Positions 61,501 through 64,000 of a DNA stretch of 64,000 nucleotides are shown piece after piece. Under the pieces are notes generated by a model that was not told the DNA's origin, made no database searches, and was given only the letters and a program-made list of their open reading frames with translations. The position numbers were made by a program, and so were the translations under genes. Each line of letters starts with the position of its first letter. Positions within the stretch are counted from its first letter, which is position 1. Source of the DNA: Diphasiastrum complanatum (taxonomy: Eukaryota; Streptophyta; Lycopodiopsida; Lycopodiales; Lycopodiaceae); the NCBI GenBank assembly GCA_029204225.1, contig CM055105.1, positions 48,557,688-48,621,687 on the forward strand. Direction: 5' to 3'.

Positions 61501-64000
61501 ATTTACTAACACCCCTGCAACATTTATGATGTTCATGAATGATGTGCTTAGATTGTTTATGGGCAAGTTTGTGGTTAATTTTGTTGCTTTTTTATAATTG
61601 TGGTGATGTTGTGCATGTAAGTAACCTAAGAACTATGTTGTCAACTTTGAGGGATAACTTATTATTTGCTAATGATAGAAAGAGCGAATTATTTTAAAAA
61701 GAAATTGATCGATATGTTACAAAAAAATAAGTGGACGAAAGTTCAACAGCGAAGTTTTGATGCTTTGAAACAAGTTGTGGTTGACTTCGTCACCTTGAAA
61801 ATTGTTGGACCCTTGTCGTAGAAACATATGCAAGTGACATTTTCATTGGAGCAGTTCTGATGCAAGAGGGTAGGCATGTGGCTTTTGAGAGCAAGAAGCT
61901 CAACCCTACAATAAATAATTATCCAACTCATGAGAAAGAGTTGTATGCCATAGTCCACACTTTGAAGGCATAGAGGCATTATTTGTATGGTGTGGAATTC
62001 TAAGTGTACACCGACCATAACAATTTGAGATACTTCTGCAACCAGCAAACCTAAGAAGGCGTCAGGCCAGGTGGGCTAAGTTGATGTAGGAATTTCACAT
62101 GGAAATTCGATACAAGTAGGGTGCCAAAAATCGTGTGGCTGATGCATTATCTCGTATATTGTATTAGATGTCTTTTGTGGTCATTGAAAGTGACCTGATT
62201 GCTAAGATTAGAGAGGCTCAGCAAGAGCATCGTCATTGTAAGAAAATTGTGAGAGAGGTAAATCTTGCACAAGTAGAATCTCAGGAGGAAAGTTCTAGTC
62301 TTTTTGCTCACACTTACCTTAGATATACCATAGAAGATGTTATGGTTAAGAGAAATGGCAAACTTCTTATTCCAGCTTAGATTGTCCATTTATGTCATGA
62401 TAGCCTTAGTGCTAGTCATCCTAGTAGATAAGACCTATGAGCTGATCTTACCCAACTTCTTGTGGCCAAAATTGAAGAAGGATGTTTACCATTATGTGAC
62501 ACACTATTTGACGTGCCAGGTCAATAAAGCCGAAAGCATCAAGACTTCTGGAGTTTTACACCCACTACTTGTGCCAAAAGGGAGATGTGAGAATATGTCC
62601 AAGGACTTTGTCACCAACTTACCTCGTATGCAATTACAACATGATTCTATCTTGGTTATAGTGACTCACTAGAATGGCTCACTTATTCCAACACGTAAAA
62701 GATTGATGCGTCTAGAGTAGCTAGCCTATTTATCGAGCATGTGTTCAAACTTCATGGATTACCGCCATCCATAGTATCTGACAGAGATACTCGATTCACT
62801 GAGAACTTTTGAACTACAATTATGGCCAAACTTGAGGTCCAATTAAGAATGAGCTATACAAAACATCTTGAAGCAAATGGCCAAATTGAGAGAGTCAACC
62901 AAAATTTAGAGGATATGCTTAGGGCATTTGGTTGGAAACAAGCAAACATAGTGAAAGAAGTACTTGCCACTGTTGGAGTTTGCTTACAATGACAAAAAGA
63001 ATGGAAGTACTTAAATGAGCCCTTTCGAGCTTAATTATGGTTTTTAGGGCTAGCTAACCCTGTTACGGTACGAATTCCTCAAAAAGTGCCTAATGCAGCT
63101 AATTTTCAAACTCAAATGAATGAAATGCTTGAGTTAGCAAAAGTTAATGTAAGGCAAGCGATTCTAAGGGGTTTTCCTCATCCACCTTCAAATCCTATTT
63201 TCAAGATCCAAGCAAAGACAAGCAAATAGGTTAAGAAGTGATTTGTCCTTTCATGTCAAGCAGTAGTTCGATCCCAAAGGAGCAAAGTCTATTACAAATT
63301 GTTATACAAGCTTATGATGAAAGCCTAATCTCTTAACAAGCATTAACTCTAAATCTCCAAAGATTAAGCTTAGTTTTGTCTCTCTCTCTCTTTAACAGCA
63401 TGAAGCCTTAAAAAAAGGGACACCAACATTCTTGTTCGACAACGAAAAAGCTCTTTATCAATGCAGATATATGTGCATGGCAACATCCTCCTCTAACCAA
63501 ATTTATAAAAAGAAAGCAAATACTACAATCTAATAACATGTAAAGTTACTACCTTTTAGTTACAACATTGAGTGAAAGCTGTAAAATAGCTCCCAAAATT
63601 AACCATTTAATTGTGAAGCTGCTTATTCAACAACCCAACTATGTTAACCCAGAAAATACACCAAAATCAACACAAAAATGAAGACCCCTTCCTCTGAACA
63701 CAAAAGACACCATCAACAAGCTGTAAACTGAGAAGACCAAATGGATGAACTAGAATAGCTCCAACATCTCACAAGCGAGTAACTTGTGCAATTCAAATAG
63801 TTTGGAGAAATACCTTCATGTATTGAAGATCGAGCTCCTGAGCTCCAATGTGAGCATCCATCTCAAACAGCTCGTAGAACTTTCCCATCTGCAAACAAGC
63901 AGCTTTGAGTTTAGCATTTTAGACATTGTAATTACAGAACATATCTACTTTTTCAACAAGAGATCATACCTTGAAGAACAAGACTTTGTCCATGTGCTTT
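3539..64000 (-). CDS. MSH6: DNA mismatch repair protein MSH6 (partial gene, 17 exons seen)
   Basis: MSH6 pairs with MSH2 as MutS-alpha, the nuclear ATPase that recognises base mismatches and short loops. Exons in gene order are 64000-63970, 63888-63814, 57483-57415, 57296-57213, 57081-56884, 40463-39775, 39376-39247, 12815-12724, 12320-12142, 10247-10042, 9874-9773, 9232-9070, 6472-6162, 5802-5665, 4242-4163, 3885-3786 and 3668-3539. They encode about 925 residues in MutS order: mismatch recognition with the F-Y-E wedge ([10 protein letters not shown]), connector, lever/core, clamp, then ATPase with Walker [10 protein letters not shown] (6227-6201), Walker B LDELGRGT and [15 protein letters not shown]. 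All junctions use GT-AG and phases match throughout. MSH6 is preferred over MSH7 because of [13 protein letters not shown], the HYHRLA motif and the CPKSYGVN stretch. The N-terminal PCNA-binding region and the last residues are not in view. Introns of 26.4, 16.4 and 6.3 kb are filled by transposons. Confidence 0.97.
3786..3885 (-). CDS. MSH6: MSH6 exon p (ATPase, THYH-like motif)
   Basis: It encodes [20 protein letters not shown] followed by [13 protein letters not shown]. The SHYHRLA motif corresponds to the ATPase switch histidine region (usually THYH). Acceptor TACAG, donor GCT|GTGAGT, phase 0. Confidence 0.95.
4163..4242 (-). CDS. MSH6: MSH6 exon o (ATPase, Walker B)
   Basis: It encodes [18 protein letters not shown] and ATSDGQAI. 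Walker B Asp-Glu is followed by the GRGT signature, and all catalytic residues are present. Acceptor TTGCAG, donor GC|GTAAGT (phase 2). Confidence 0.96.
5665..5802 (-). CDS. MSH6: MSH6 exon n (ATPase)
   Basis: The 46 codons begin [19 protein letters not shown] and include [15 protein letters not shown], the conserved signature between Walker A and Walker B. Acceptor GGTAG, donor CTG|GTTTGT, phase 0. Confidence 0.96.
6162..6472 (-). CDS. MSH6: MSH6 exon m (ATPase, Walker A)
   Basis: It runs [17 protein letters not shown] to VCLAVILAQ. It carries [13 protein letters not shown] and the P-loop [16 protein letters not shown]. Acceptor CTCAG, donor CAG|GTATTT, phase 0. The upstream intron of 2.6 kb shows no transposon coding sequence. 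Confidence 0.97.
6473..9069 (-). other. MSH6: MSH6 intron, no other feature
   Basis: This 2.6-kb AT-rich intron lies between exons l and m. I see no transposon protein similarity, LTR or RNA gene in it. Confidence 0.6.
9070..9232 (-). CDS. MSH6: MSH6 exon l (lever return)
   Basis: It encodes [18 protein letters not shown] and ends AVKAVA. It is the helical lever returning from the clamp to the ATPase. Acceptor TTCAG, donor G|GTAACC (phase 1). Confidence 0.95.
9773..9874 (-). CDS. MSH6: MSH6 exon k (clamp)
   Basis: The 34 codons begin [16 protein letters not shown] and end SSKK, the clamp region that contacts the DNA backbone in MutS homologues. Acceptor ATGCAG, donor AAG|GTATGT, phase 0. 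Confidence 0.95.
10042..10247 (-). CDS. MSH6: MSH6 exon j (lever/clamp)
   Basis: It encodes [20 protein letters not shown] through the [12 protein letters not shown] segment to GNSSE, which matches the lever leading into the MutS clamp. Acceptor CGCAG, donor GAG|GTAATA, phase 0. Confidence 0.95.
10248..12141 (-). other. MSH6: MSH6 intron, no other feature
   Basis: This 1.9-kb intron lies between exons i and j. The only notable sequence is a CA/C-rich stretch near 11104-11131. Confidence 0.6.
12142..12320 (-). CDS. MSH6: MSH6 exon i (core domain)
   Basis: It encodes [20 protein letters not shown] and continues [14 protein letters not shown]. Acceptor ATGCAG, donor G|GTGAGC (phase 1). The VVLYED signature is typical of plant MSH6. 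Confidence 0.95.
12724..12815 (-). CDS. MSH6: MSH6 exon h (core, [11 protein letters not shown])
   Basis: It encodes [16 protein letters not shown] and the invariant [11 protein letters not shown], joined directly to exon g. Acceptor TGCAG, donor TG|GTAGTT (phase 2). It is the first exon after the transposon-filled 26.4-kb intron. Confidence 0.94.
12816..14016 (-). other. MSH6: MSH6 26.4-kb intron, transposon-free 3' end
   Basis: About 1.2 kb next to exon h contains no recognisable element. Transposon material begins with the GA microsatellite at 14017. Confidence 0.6.
14017..14094. repeat. (GA)n microsatellite at a LINE 3' end
   Basis: A near-perfect 78-base GA repeat with one GG interruption. 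On the minus strand it is a (TC)n tail directly following the AATAAAGCT end of LINE-1, so it looks like the expanded 3' tail of that element. Open reading frames through it are artefacts. Confidence 0.9.
14093..15280 (-). mobile_element. LINE-1, 5'-truncated non-LTR retrotransposon
   Basis: It encodes the region after the reverse transcriptase. This includes a zinc-binding motif [19 protein letters not shown] (C-x2-C...H...C, 15063-14690) of the zf-RVT type, then an Asp/Ser/His-rich tail. The 3' end carries the hairpin ATGCC-TTTT-GGCAT (14127-14114), ATTAATAAAGCT and a simple-repeat tail. Its 5' side ends abruptly at the tail of LINE-2. It may be the 3' half of the older copy whose 5' half is LINE-3, split by later insertions. 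Confidence 0.85.
15281..17912 (-). mobile_element. LINE-2, non-LTR retrotransposon with RT domain
   Basis: Minus-strand frames give, in order, a linker (17887-17444, [15 protein letters not shown]), reverse transcriptase (17447-16711) with [34 protein letters not shown] and catalytic [10 protein letters not shown], then thumb and a decayed zinc-binding region (16188-15943). The 3' end has the family hairpin (15326-15313), AATAAAGCTTT and a (CTTT)n tail. Several frame changes make it a pseudogene. The endonuclease domain is missing because the copy stops near 17912. Confidence 0.88.
17913..18376 (+). pseudogene. Gypsy fragment: integrase C-terminus and chromodomain
   Basis: Translating in shifting frames gives [47 protein letters not shown] and the chromodomain end LVRWKG...[10 protein letters not shown]. 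This is the C-terminal integrase/chromodomain of a chromovirus unlike the other Gypsy families here. Everything 5' of it is gone. It is followed by its own LTR. Confidence 0.75.
18377..18867 (+). repeat. LTR of the Gypsy fragment (3' LTR)
   Basis: The 491-base LTR begins TGTCATGCCC and ends GTAGGACA, with matching TGTC/GACA termini, immediately after the chromodomain fragment. No second copy lies in the window, so the limits rest on the termini and on LINE sequence resuming at 18868. Confidence 0.65.
18868..20436 (-). mobile_element. LINE-3, RT part (interrupted by Gypsy-1A)
   Basis: Reverse transcriptase fragments with [19 protein letters not shown] (19230-18946) and [20 protein letters not shown] (19617-19396) follow a linker (20399-19614). 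About 110 bases of RT are deleted near 19350 relative to LINE-2. Gypsy-1A interrupts it exactly at 20437. The frame resumes at 28305/28306, where one copy of CACTA completes [11 protein letters not shown]. Confidence 0.87.
20437..20796 (+). repeat. Gypsy-1A 5' LTR with stress-box palindrome
   Basis: Its U3 has an 11-base inverted repeat GTCGGCCACGT/ACGTGGCCGAC (20641-20651, 20659-20669). A TATA-like CTATATC (20722-20728) lies about 60 bases downstream of it. PBS adjoins the 3' end after one base. Confidence 0.9.
21125..27936 (+). pseudogene. Gypsy-1A gag-pol, decayed
   Basis: Gag lacks its N-terminus and starts at [15 protein letters not shown]. It ends in a zinc knuckle CFVCTGKGH that is then frameshifted. 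Protease [11 protein letters not shown] (about 22195), RT (22700-23320, LDDILVYS), RNase H ([21 protein letters not shown]-like), integrase (HHCC near 24420-24540) and chromodomain (27770-27920) follow in order. Stops and frameshifts are many. About 100 bases coding for the first catalytic Asp of integrase are deleted near 24590. An in-frame TGA at 23315 falls at the same codon as in Gypsy-1C. Gypsy-1B splits the integrase at 25069. Confidence 0.9.
25069..27421 (+). mobile_element. Gypsy-1B, deletion derivative nested in Gypsy-1A
   Basis: The 5' LTR is 25069-25424 and the 3' LTR 27091-27421, flanked by the duplication CTAAG (25064-25068, 27422-27426). Removing the element restores the integrase frame of Gypsy-1A. 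The interior keeps the primer site, leader and a gag lacking its N-terminus with protease remnants. It then jumps from GACCTTCCCT into the 3' LTR, deleting all of pol and the first 25 or so LTR bases. A shared CCCT at the junction suggests microhomology-mediated deletion. Confidence 0.92.
27948..28305 (+). repeat. Gypsy-1A 3' LTR
   Basis: This 358-base LTR follows the pol stop and polypurine tract and keeps the ACGTGGCCGAC inverted repeat. LINE-3 endonuclease sequence resumes immediately after it. Confidence 0.92.
28306..28560 (-). mobile_element. LINE-3, endonuclease end
   Basis: On the minus strand it encodes [20 protein letters not shown], then [20 protein letters not shown] and YLMGS...HFEVIPT. 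This is the C-terminal part of an APE-type endonuclease. One stop interrupts it, and the usual SDH motif reads FNH, so this copy is inactive. It shows that the family has endonuclease upstream of RT. Confidence 0.82.
28561..29205 (-). mobile_element. LINE-4, RT thumb region (interrupted by Gypsy-2)
   Basis: The minus-strand translation [20 protein letters not shown] (28770 downward) parallels LINE-2 at 16503. The sequence then follows the LINE through the region upstream of the thumb to GTTAACTCCCAATCCCCATC, where Gypsy-2 inserted. The 3' end is missing where it abuts LINE-3. Confidence 0.78.
29206..29623 (+). repeat. Gypsy-2 5' LTR
   Basis: The ends carry the inverted termini AGTTA/TAACT. 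A TATA-like GGCTATAAGTAG lies near 29460. The LTR does not use the TG/CA ends typical of Gypsy LTRs. Confidence 0.9.
30060..33073 (+). pseudogene. Gypsy-2 pol (RT, RNase H, integrase, chromodomain)
   Basis: RT (about 30400-30890) shows [20 protein letters not shown] and the catalytic YFDDILIFS, with a one-base frameshift near 30818 and a short deletion after YRMSQG. RNase H has [12 protein letters not shown] and [14 protein letters not shown] at 31817 separates it from integrase, which has the HHCC zinc motif, [15 protein letters not shown] and the Glu of [10 protein letters not shown] chromodomain closes the protein ([18 protein letters not shown]). Decay is light: one frameshift, one stop and the small deletion. 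Confidence 0.92.
33204..33621 (+). repeat. Gypsy-2 3' LTR
   Basis: This 418-base copy is followed by the target duplication CCATC and by LINE-4 sequence continuing TAGTATAGAATG. Confidence 0.92.
33622..33735 (-). mobile_element. LINE-4, remainder after Gypsy-2
   Basis: The short segment continues LINE-4 upstream on the minus strand through the sequence just after the YADD region of RT. It then fades into AT-rich sequence. Confidence 0.7.
33792..34192 (-). repeat. Possible solo LTR related to Gypsy-1
   Basis: On the minus strand, ATTGGGCTAGGAGGGGC, a TTTATAAG TATA-like site and GGGTGGATTAG match the promoter/R part of the Gypsy-1 LTR. TG/CA ends can be placed at these limits. No target duplication is obvious and no internal region is present. 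TGCATGCAT-type words are frequent. Confidence 0.45.
34350..34436. repeat. GGTACCGCGG palindrome cluster upstream of hAT-I
   Basis: At least four GGTACCGC(GG) or near-identical units occur on both strands within about 85 bases. They are followed by an AT-rich stretch and the hAT-I leader. Position and structure suit subterminal transposase-binding repeats. Confidence 0.55.
34744..37183 (+). pseudogene. hAT-I, BED-finger transposase relative lacking the catalytic core
   Basis: An open frame of 507 codons (34744-36267) starts with a BED-type zinc finger (CRYCLVEF...RLKGHL...C, residues about 33-68). A long Pro/Ser/Ala-rich linker follows, then [20 protein letters not shown], which resembles the start of the hAT DUF659 region. 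Acidic and Gly-rich segments come next in place of the DDE core and dimerisation domain. Past a frameshift, Pro-rich sequence leads to two AT-hook-like motifs ([23 protein letters not shown], about 36858-36955) and an acidic end closing at 37183. It is much more GC-rich than the surrounding intron. Confidence 0.65.
37184..37700. other. No gene recognised
   Basis: AT-rich sequence between hAT-I and a short reverse-strand coding fragment. It may include the 3' non-coding end of hAT-I, but no terminal repeat was found. Confidence 0.4.
37708..37815 (-). pseudogene. Unidentified charged C-terminal coding fragment
   Basis: A short frame reads [20 protein letters not shown] followed by an acidic end and a TAG stop. 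Codon use and GC content differ from the intron around it. It looks like the tail of a transposase-type gene, but I cannot assign a family. Confidence 0.35.
38108..38310 (-). pseudogene. Copia reverse transcriptase fragment
   Basis: The minus-strand frame reads [20 protein letters not shown] and [20 protein letters not shown], the N-terminal part of a Ty1/Copia RT. No flanking LTR was found. It abuts plus-strand Copia gag sequence within about 30 bases. Confidence 0.88.
38340..39140 (+). pseudogene. Copia gag knuckle to GAG-pre-integrase fragment
   Basis: Plus-strand frames give a zinc knuckle [14 protein letters not shown] (about 38390). A protease-region segment follows (38594-38800: [24 protein letters not shown]). 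The pre-integrase zinc region comes last (LWHERF near 38938; CEGCVF and HHMQKFSS near 39040). Stops and frameshifts are frequent. It faces the minus-strand RT fragment next to it and ends about 100 bases from MSH6 exon g. Confidence 0.75.
39247..39376 (-). CDS. MSH6: MSH6 exon g (core domain)
   Basis: It encodes [20 protein letters not shown] and continues QWLVRPLLN to SDLQ. The first base completes a Gly codon split with exon f. Donor CAG|GTCATT, phase 0. The following intron is 26.4 kb and the reading resumes at 12815. Confidence 0.95.
39775..40463 (-). CDS. MSH6: MSH6 exon f (connector and lever/core; largest exon)
   Basis: This 689-base exon encodes [19 protein letters not shown] at its start and the diagnostic [14 protein letters not shown] near its end, so it spans the connector and part of the MutS III core. 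Acceptor TTTCAAG, donor GG|GTGATG (phase 2). An alternative AG lies 13 bases upstream, but GQ|FVDD fits the family better. About 45 residues after [12 protein letters not shown] are variable. A (GA)n tract in the gene sense lies about 25 bases upstream of the acceptor. Confidence 0.96.
40488..40526. repeat. (CT)n microsatellite beside MSH6 exon f
   Basis: A 39-base CT repeat, which is (GA)n in the MSH6 sense, lies about 25 bases upstream of the exon f acceptor. A CTGAC that could serve as branch point lies between the repeat and the acceptor. Confidence 0.9.
40598..42690 (+). mobile_element. LINE-5, 5'-truncated non-LTR retrotransposon
   Basis: It begins within the linker ([15 protein letters not shown]), passes through RT (40738-41508; [31 protein letters not shown], with SADD in place of YADD) and the thumb, and reaches a decayed zinc-binding region near 42120. 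The 3' end has the family hairpin (42632-42645, one arm base changed), ATTAATAAAGCTT and a (TTTC) tail. It is opposite in orientation to MSH6. Confidence 0.87.
42691..44244. other. MSH6: MSH6 intron, no feature recognised
   Basis: About 1.55 kb of AT-rich sequence with no protein similarity or repeat structure that I can see. Confidence 0.5.
44245..44330. repeat. GGAACG/CGTTCC palindrome cluster
   Basis: CATTCCGGAACG, GCGTTCCGGGAGCGTTCCG and GCGGAACGGTTCC fall within 85 bases. The words resemble those of the 2340-2760 cluster. No coding region is attached. Confidence 0.55.
44763..45300 (-). pseudogene. hAT-III, acidic C-terminal tail fragment
   Basis: The minus strand encodes [18 protein letters not shown], then a Glu/Asp-rich tail with [11 protein letters not shown] and an end [16 protein letters not shown] before a stop. 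[11 protein letters not shown] parallels [11 protein letters not shown] in hAT-II, so this seems to be the tail of a related transposase in opposite orientation. Frame breaks are present and the core is missing. Confidence 0.5.
45331..45631 (+). repeat. Gypsy-3A 5' LTR and primer site
   Basis: About 300 bases from TGTTATAGCTTTTACTC to GCCTGACA. TGGTATCAAAGCG (45634) follows, an initiator tRNA-Met-type primer site. Its first half is shared with 60507-60640, which supports the 5' limit. Confidence 0.7.
46027..46775 (+). pseudogene. Gypsy-3A gag
   Basis: An ATG at 46027 starts [19 protein letters not shown]. After frame breaks the retrotransposon gag core appears: [18 protein letters not shown], then [38 protein letters not shown] and [12 protein letters not shown]. 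The zinc knuckle region is missing because hAT-II sequence follows. Confidence 0.82.
46862..48050 (+). pseudogene. hAT-II, transposase C-terminal half with introns
   Basis: Exon 1 (46862-47029) encodes [20 protein letters not shown]. An intron (GTACGTG to GCCAACAG, about 47030-47141) leads to [16 protein letters not shown] and [13 protein letters not shown]. After a small frameshift near 47325 comes the hAT dimerisation motif [21 protein letters not shown] second intron (GTGAGT near 47479 to TTGCAG at 47588) precedes an acidic tail with an AT-hook-like RRPRGRPR. The BED finger and most of the DDE core are absent. An Arg-Gly-rich stretch follows to about 48220. Confidence 0.8.
48220..48485 (-). 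mobile_element. LINE-6 fragment
   Basis: Minus-strand [20 protein letters not shown] and [17 protein letters not shown] match the LINE linker (compare LINE-3 near 20150-19990). It lies between hAT-II and the Gypsy-3A protease region. Confidence 0.7.
48590..49173 (+). pseudogene. Gypsy-3A protease region
   Basis: From 48808 it encodes [20 protein letters not shown], an aspartic-protease-like active site (DIGSS), then [13 protein letters not shown] and a typical post-protease [20 protein letters not shown]. The start parallels Gypsy-3B at 60640-60850. Gypsy-1C interrupts it at GTGGT. Confidence 0.82.
49174..49531 (-). repeat. Gypsy-1C 3' LTR
   Basis: 358 bases with the palindrome at 49299-49309 and 49317-49327. 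It differs from the other LTR by three C/T-type transitions. Confidence 0.96.
49543..54321 (-). CDS. Gypsy-1C Gag-Pol polyprotein, one in-frame TGA
   Basis: Starting from ATG at 54321, 804 codons lead to TGA at 51909-51907 and 767 more to TAA at 49543. In order: gag ([20 protein letters not shown]), CCHC knuckle [14 protein letters not shown], protease [13 protein letters not shown] ([20 protein letters not shown]; catalytic FLDDILVYS), RNase H ([30 protein letters not shown]), integrase ([11 protein letters not shown]...CQKCQVNK; catalytic [25 protein letters not shown]) and a C-terminal chromodomain [16 protein letters not shown]. The TGA replaces the codon after VFRLL within the RT palm/thumb. 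No other disabling change was seen. No separate gag stop exists, so Gag and Pol form one frame. Confidence 0.95.
55112..55124 (-). other. Gypsy-1C primer-binding site (initiator tRNA-Met)
   Basis: TGGTATCAGAGCC lies one base after the 5' LTR end, complementary to the 3' end of plant initiator tRNA-Met. It is not a tRNA gene. Confidence 0.93.
55126..55483 (-). repeat. Gypsy-1C 5' LTR (promoter LTR)
   Basis: In element orientation it has the inverted repeat GTCGGCCACGT/ACGTGGCCGAC (55279-55269 and 55261-55251), then CTATATC about 60 bases downstream. Confidence 0.96.
55251..55279. promoter_or_regulatory. Composite ABRE/DRE-like palindrome in Gypsy-1 LTR
   Basis: Perfect 11-base arms ACGTGGCCGAC are separated by 7 bases. 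Each arm holds an ACGTGG core (bZIP/ABRE type) and a GCCGAC core (DRE/CRT type). The same unit is at 20641-20669, 28151-28179 and 49299-49327, and altered in the Gypsy-1B LTRs. Regulatory function is inferred only from motif identity and position upstream of a TATA-like site. Confidence 0.6.
55484..55806 (+). pseudogene. Gypsy-3A, start of reverse transcriptase
   Basis: After the GTGGT duplication the Gypsy-3A frame resumes with [16 protein letters not shown], then [20 protein letters not shown] and [16 protein letters not shown], the RT N-terminus. A stop and then unrelated intron sequence follow from about 55860, so the rest of pol is deleted. Confidence 0.8.
55860..56883 (-). other. MSH6: MSH6 intron, no feature recognised
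   Basis: AT-rich sequence between Gypsy-3A and exon e with no protein or repeat signal that I can support. Confidence 0.5.
56884..57081 (-). CDS. MSH6: MSH6 exon e (connector domain)
   Basis: The 66 codons begin [18 protein letters not shown] and end SLFMLGQ, including the VITKGT motif at the start of the MutS connector. Donor CAG|GTAAAA in phase 0. The next exon is 16.4 kb away at 40463. Confidence 0.96.
57213..57296 (-). CDS. MSH6: MSH6 exon d (recognition to connector)
   Basis: The 28 codons encode [17 protein letters not shown] and the following [10 protein letters not shown], a highly conserved MSH6 stretch. Acceptor GACAG, donor AAG|GTCAAA, phase 0. Confidence 0.96.
57415..57483 (-). 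CDS. MSH6: MSH6 exon c (mismatch-recognition domain)
   Basis: The 23 codons run [16 protein letters not shown] to KLARK and follow exon b directly (YMK|GNQPH). Acceptor TTCCAG, donor AAG|GTTTGC. The intron upstream is 6.3 kb and contains Gypsy-3B and the long direct repeats. Confidence 0.96.
57484..58722 (-). other. MSH6: MSH6 intron, no feature recognised
   Basis: About 1.2 kb of AT-rich intron upstream of exon c. It has no recognised element. Confidence 0.5.
58723..59284. repeat. Long direct repeat, copy A
   Basis: It runs CCCAAGAACAATCAAGGAC to ATCTGCTAACA and is nearly identical to copy B (59606-60297), apart from two deletions of about 70-100 bases. On the minus strand it reads TGTTAGCAG... 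with CTTATTTAAGG, as an LTR might. The shared sequence continues past the expected LTR boundary, so a segmental duplication is equally possible. Confidence 0.75.
59606..60297. repeat. Long direct repeat, copy B
   Basis: The longer partner of copy A. It includes two segments absent from A (near 59840-59910 and 60018-60100). The first has GCATGAATAAAG on the minus strand, a possible polyadenylation signal. About 320 bases lie between the copies, without coding potential. Confidence 0.75.
60507..63170 (+). pseudogene. Gypsy-3B, decayed LTR retrotransposon
   Basis: It starts with the first 130 or so bases of the Gypsy-3 LTR (TGTTTTAGCTTTTACTC), then jumps to the sequence before protease (60640-60850). 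RT (61130-61600) gives [20 protein letters not shown] and [11 protein letters not shown]. RNase H (61800-62160) gives [15 protein letters not shown] and [15 protein letters not shown]. Integrase (62390-63170) gives [12 protein letters not shown] and [14 protein letters not shown]. Many stops and frameshifts are present, protease is deleted and no 3' LTR was found. Confidence 0.87.
63171..63813 (-). other. MSH6: MSH6 intron, no feature recognised
   Basis: AT-rich sequence between the end of Gypsy-3B and exon b. A short TCTCTCTCTC run lies near 63380. Confidence 0.5.
63814..63888 (-). CDS. MSH6: MSH6 exon b (F-x-E mismatch wedge)
   Basis: The 25 codons begin [15 protein letters not shown] and end LDLQYMK. 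They carry the Phe-Tyr-Glu motif that stacks on the mismatched base in MutS/MSH6. Acceptor TTGCAG, donor AAG|GTATTT, phase 0 on both sides. Confidence 0.96.
63970..64000 (-). CDS. MSH6: MSH6 exon a (mismatch-recognition domain, cut by window edge)
   Basis: Only the last 31 bases of this exon are in view. They encode HMDKVLFFK, the strand just before the mismatch wedge. The donor is AAG|GTATGA in phase 0. The 5' part of the exon and all upstream exons lie beyond the right edge. Confidence 0.93.

Noticed and set aside
1-64000. CRISPR arrays, operons, rRNA genes or a bacterial-type defence system
   Set aside because: No spaced short direct repeats of the right kind were seen. The sequence is plant nuclear, with spliceosomal introns and retrotransposons.

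Overview
The window is plant nuclear DNA. Apart from its unresolved left edge it lies inside one gene: the mismatch-repair gene MSH6, on the minus strand. Seventeen exons can be placed by protein similarity and by splice sites. They run from 64000 (5' end off the right edge, in the mismatch-recognition domain) to 3539 (end of the ATPase domain). Splice phases agree at every junction and no exon has an internal stop, so the gene looks intact. The N-terminal exons and the extreme C-terminal exon(s) were not found and probably lie outside. The plant-type MSH6, chromoviral Gypsy and Copia elements primed by initiator tRNA-Met, a plant LINE family and very long introns suggest a land plant with a large genome (fern, gymnosperm or similar). 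I cannot name the species.

The size of the gene comes from retrotransposons in three introns. The 26.4-kb intron (12816-39246) holds LINE copies, a Gypsy fragment with an LTR, Gypsy-1A (20437-28305) with Gypsy-1B nested in it (25069-27421), the young element Gypsy-2 (29206-33621), a possible solo LTR, a core-less hAT relative (34744-37183) and opposed Copia pieces. The 16.4-kb intron (40464-56883) holds LINE-5, two hAT pieces, and a decayed Gypsy-3A broken by a nearly intact 6.3-kb Gypsy-1C (49174-55483). The 6.3-kb intron (57484-63813) holds a long direct duplication and a decayed Gypsy-3B. The 3' third (3539-12815) is almost free of coding transposon remnants. A Copia deletion derivative sits at 1-1324.

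Insertions could be bounded by LTR ends, primer-binding sites and target-site duplications: GTGGT for Gypsy-1C, CTAAG for Gypsy-1B, CCATC for Gypsy-2, and TAGTG/TGGTG for Gypsy-1A. My hand-counted LTR differences (3/358 for 1C, 3/418 for Gypsy-2, about 11/358 for 1A) give a relative order of insertion.

The points most worth a second look are: an 11-bp inverted repeat combining ABRE-like and DRE/CRT-like cores in the Gypsy-1 promoter; an in-frame UGA at the same reverse-transcriptase codon in two Gypsy-1 copies; a conserved 3' hairpin plus simple-repeat tail in the LINE family; and how an MSH6 transcript of more than 60 kb is spliced across this material. I found no CRISPR array, rRNA or tRNA gene and no obviously novel multi-gene system.
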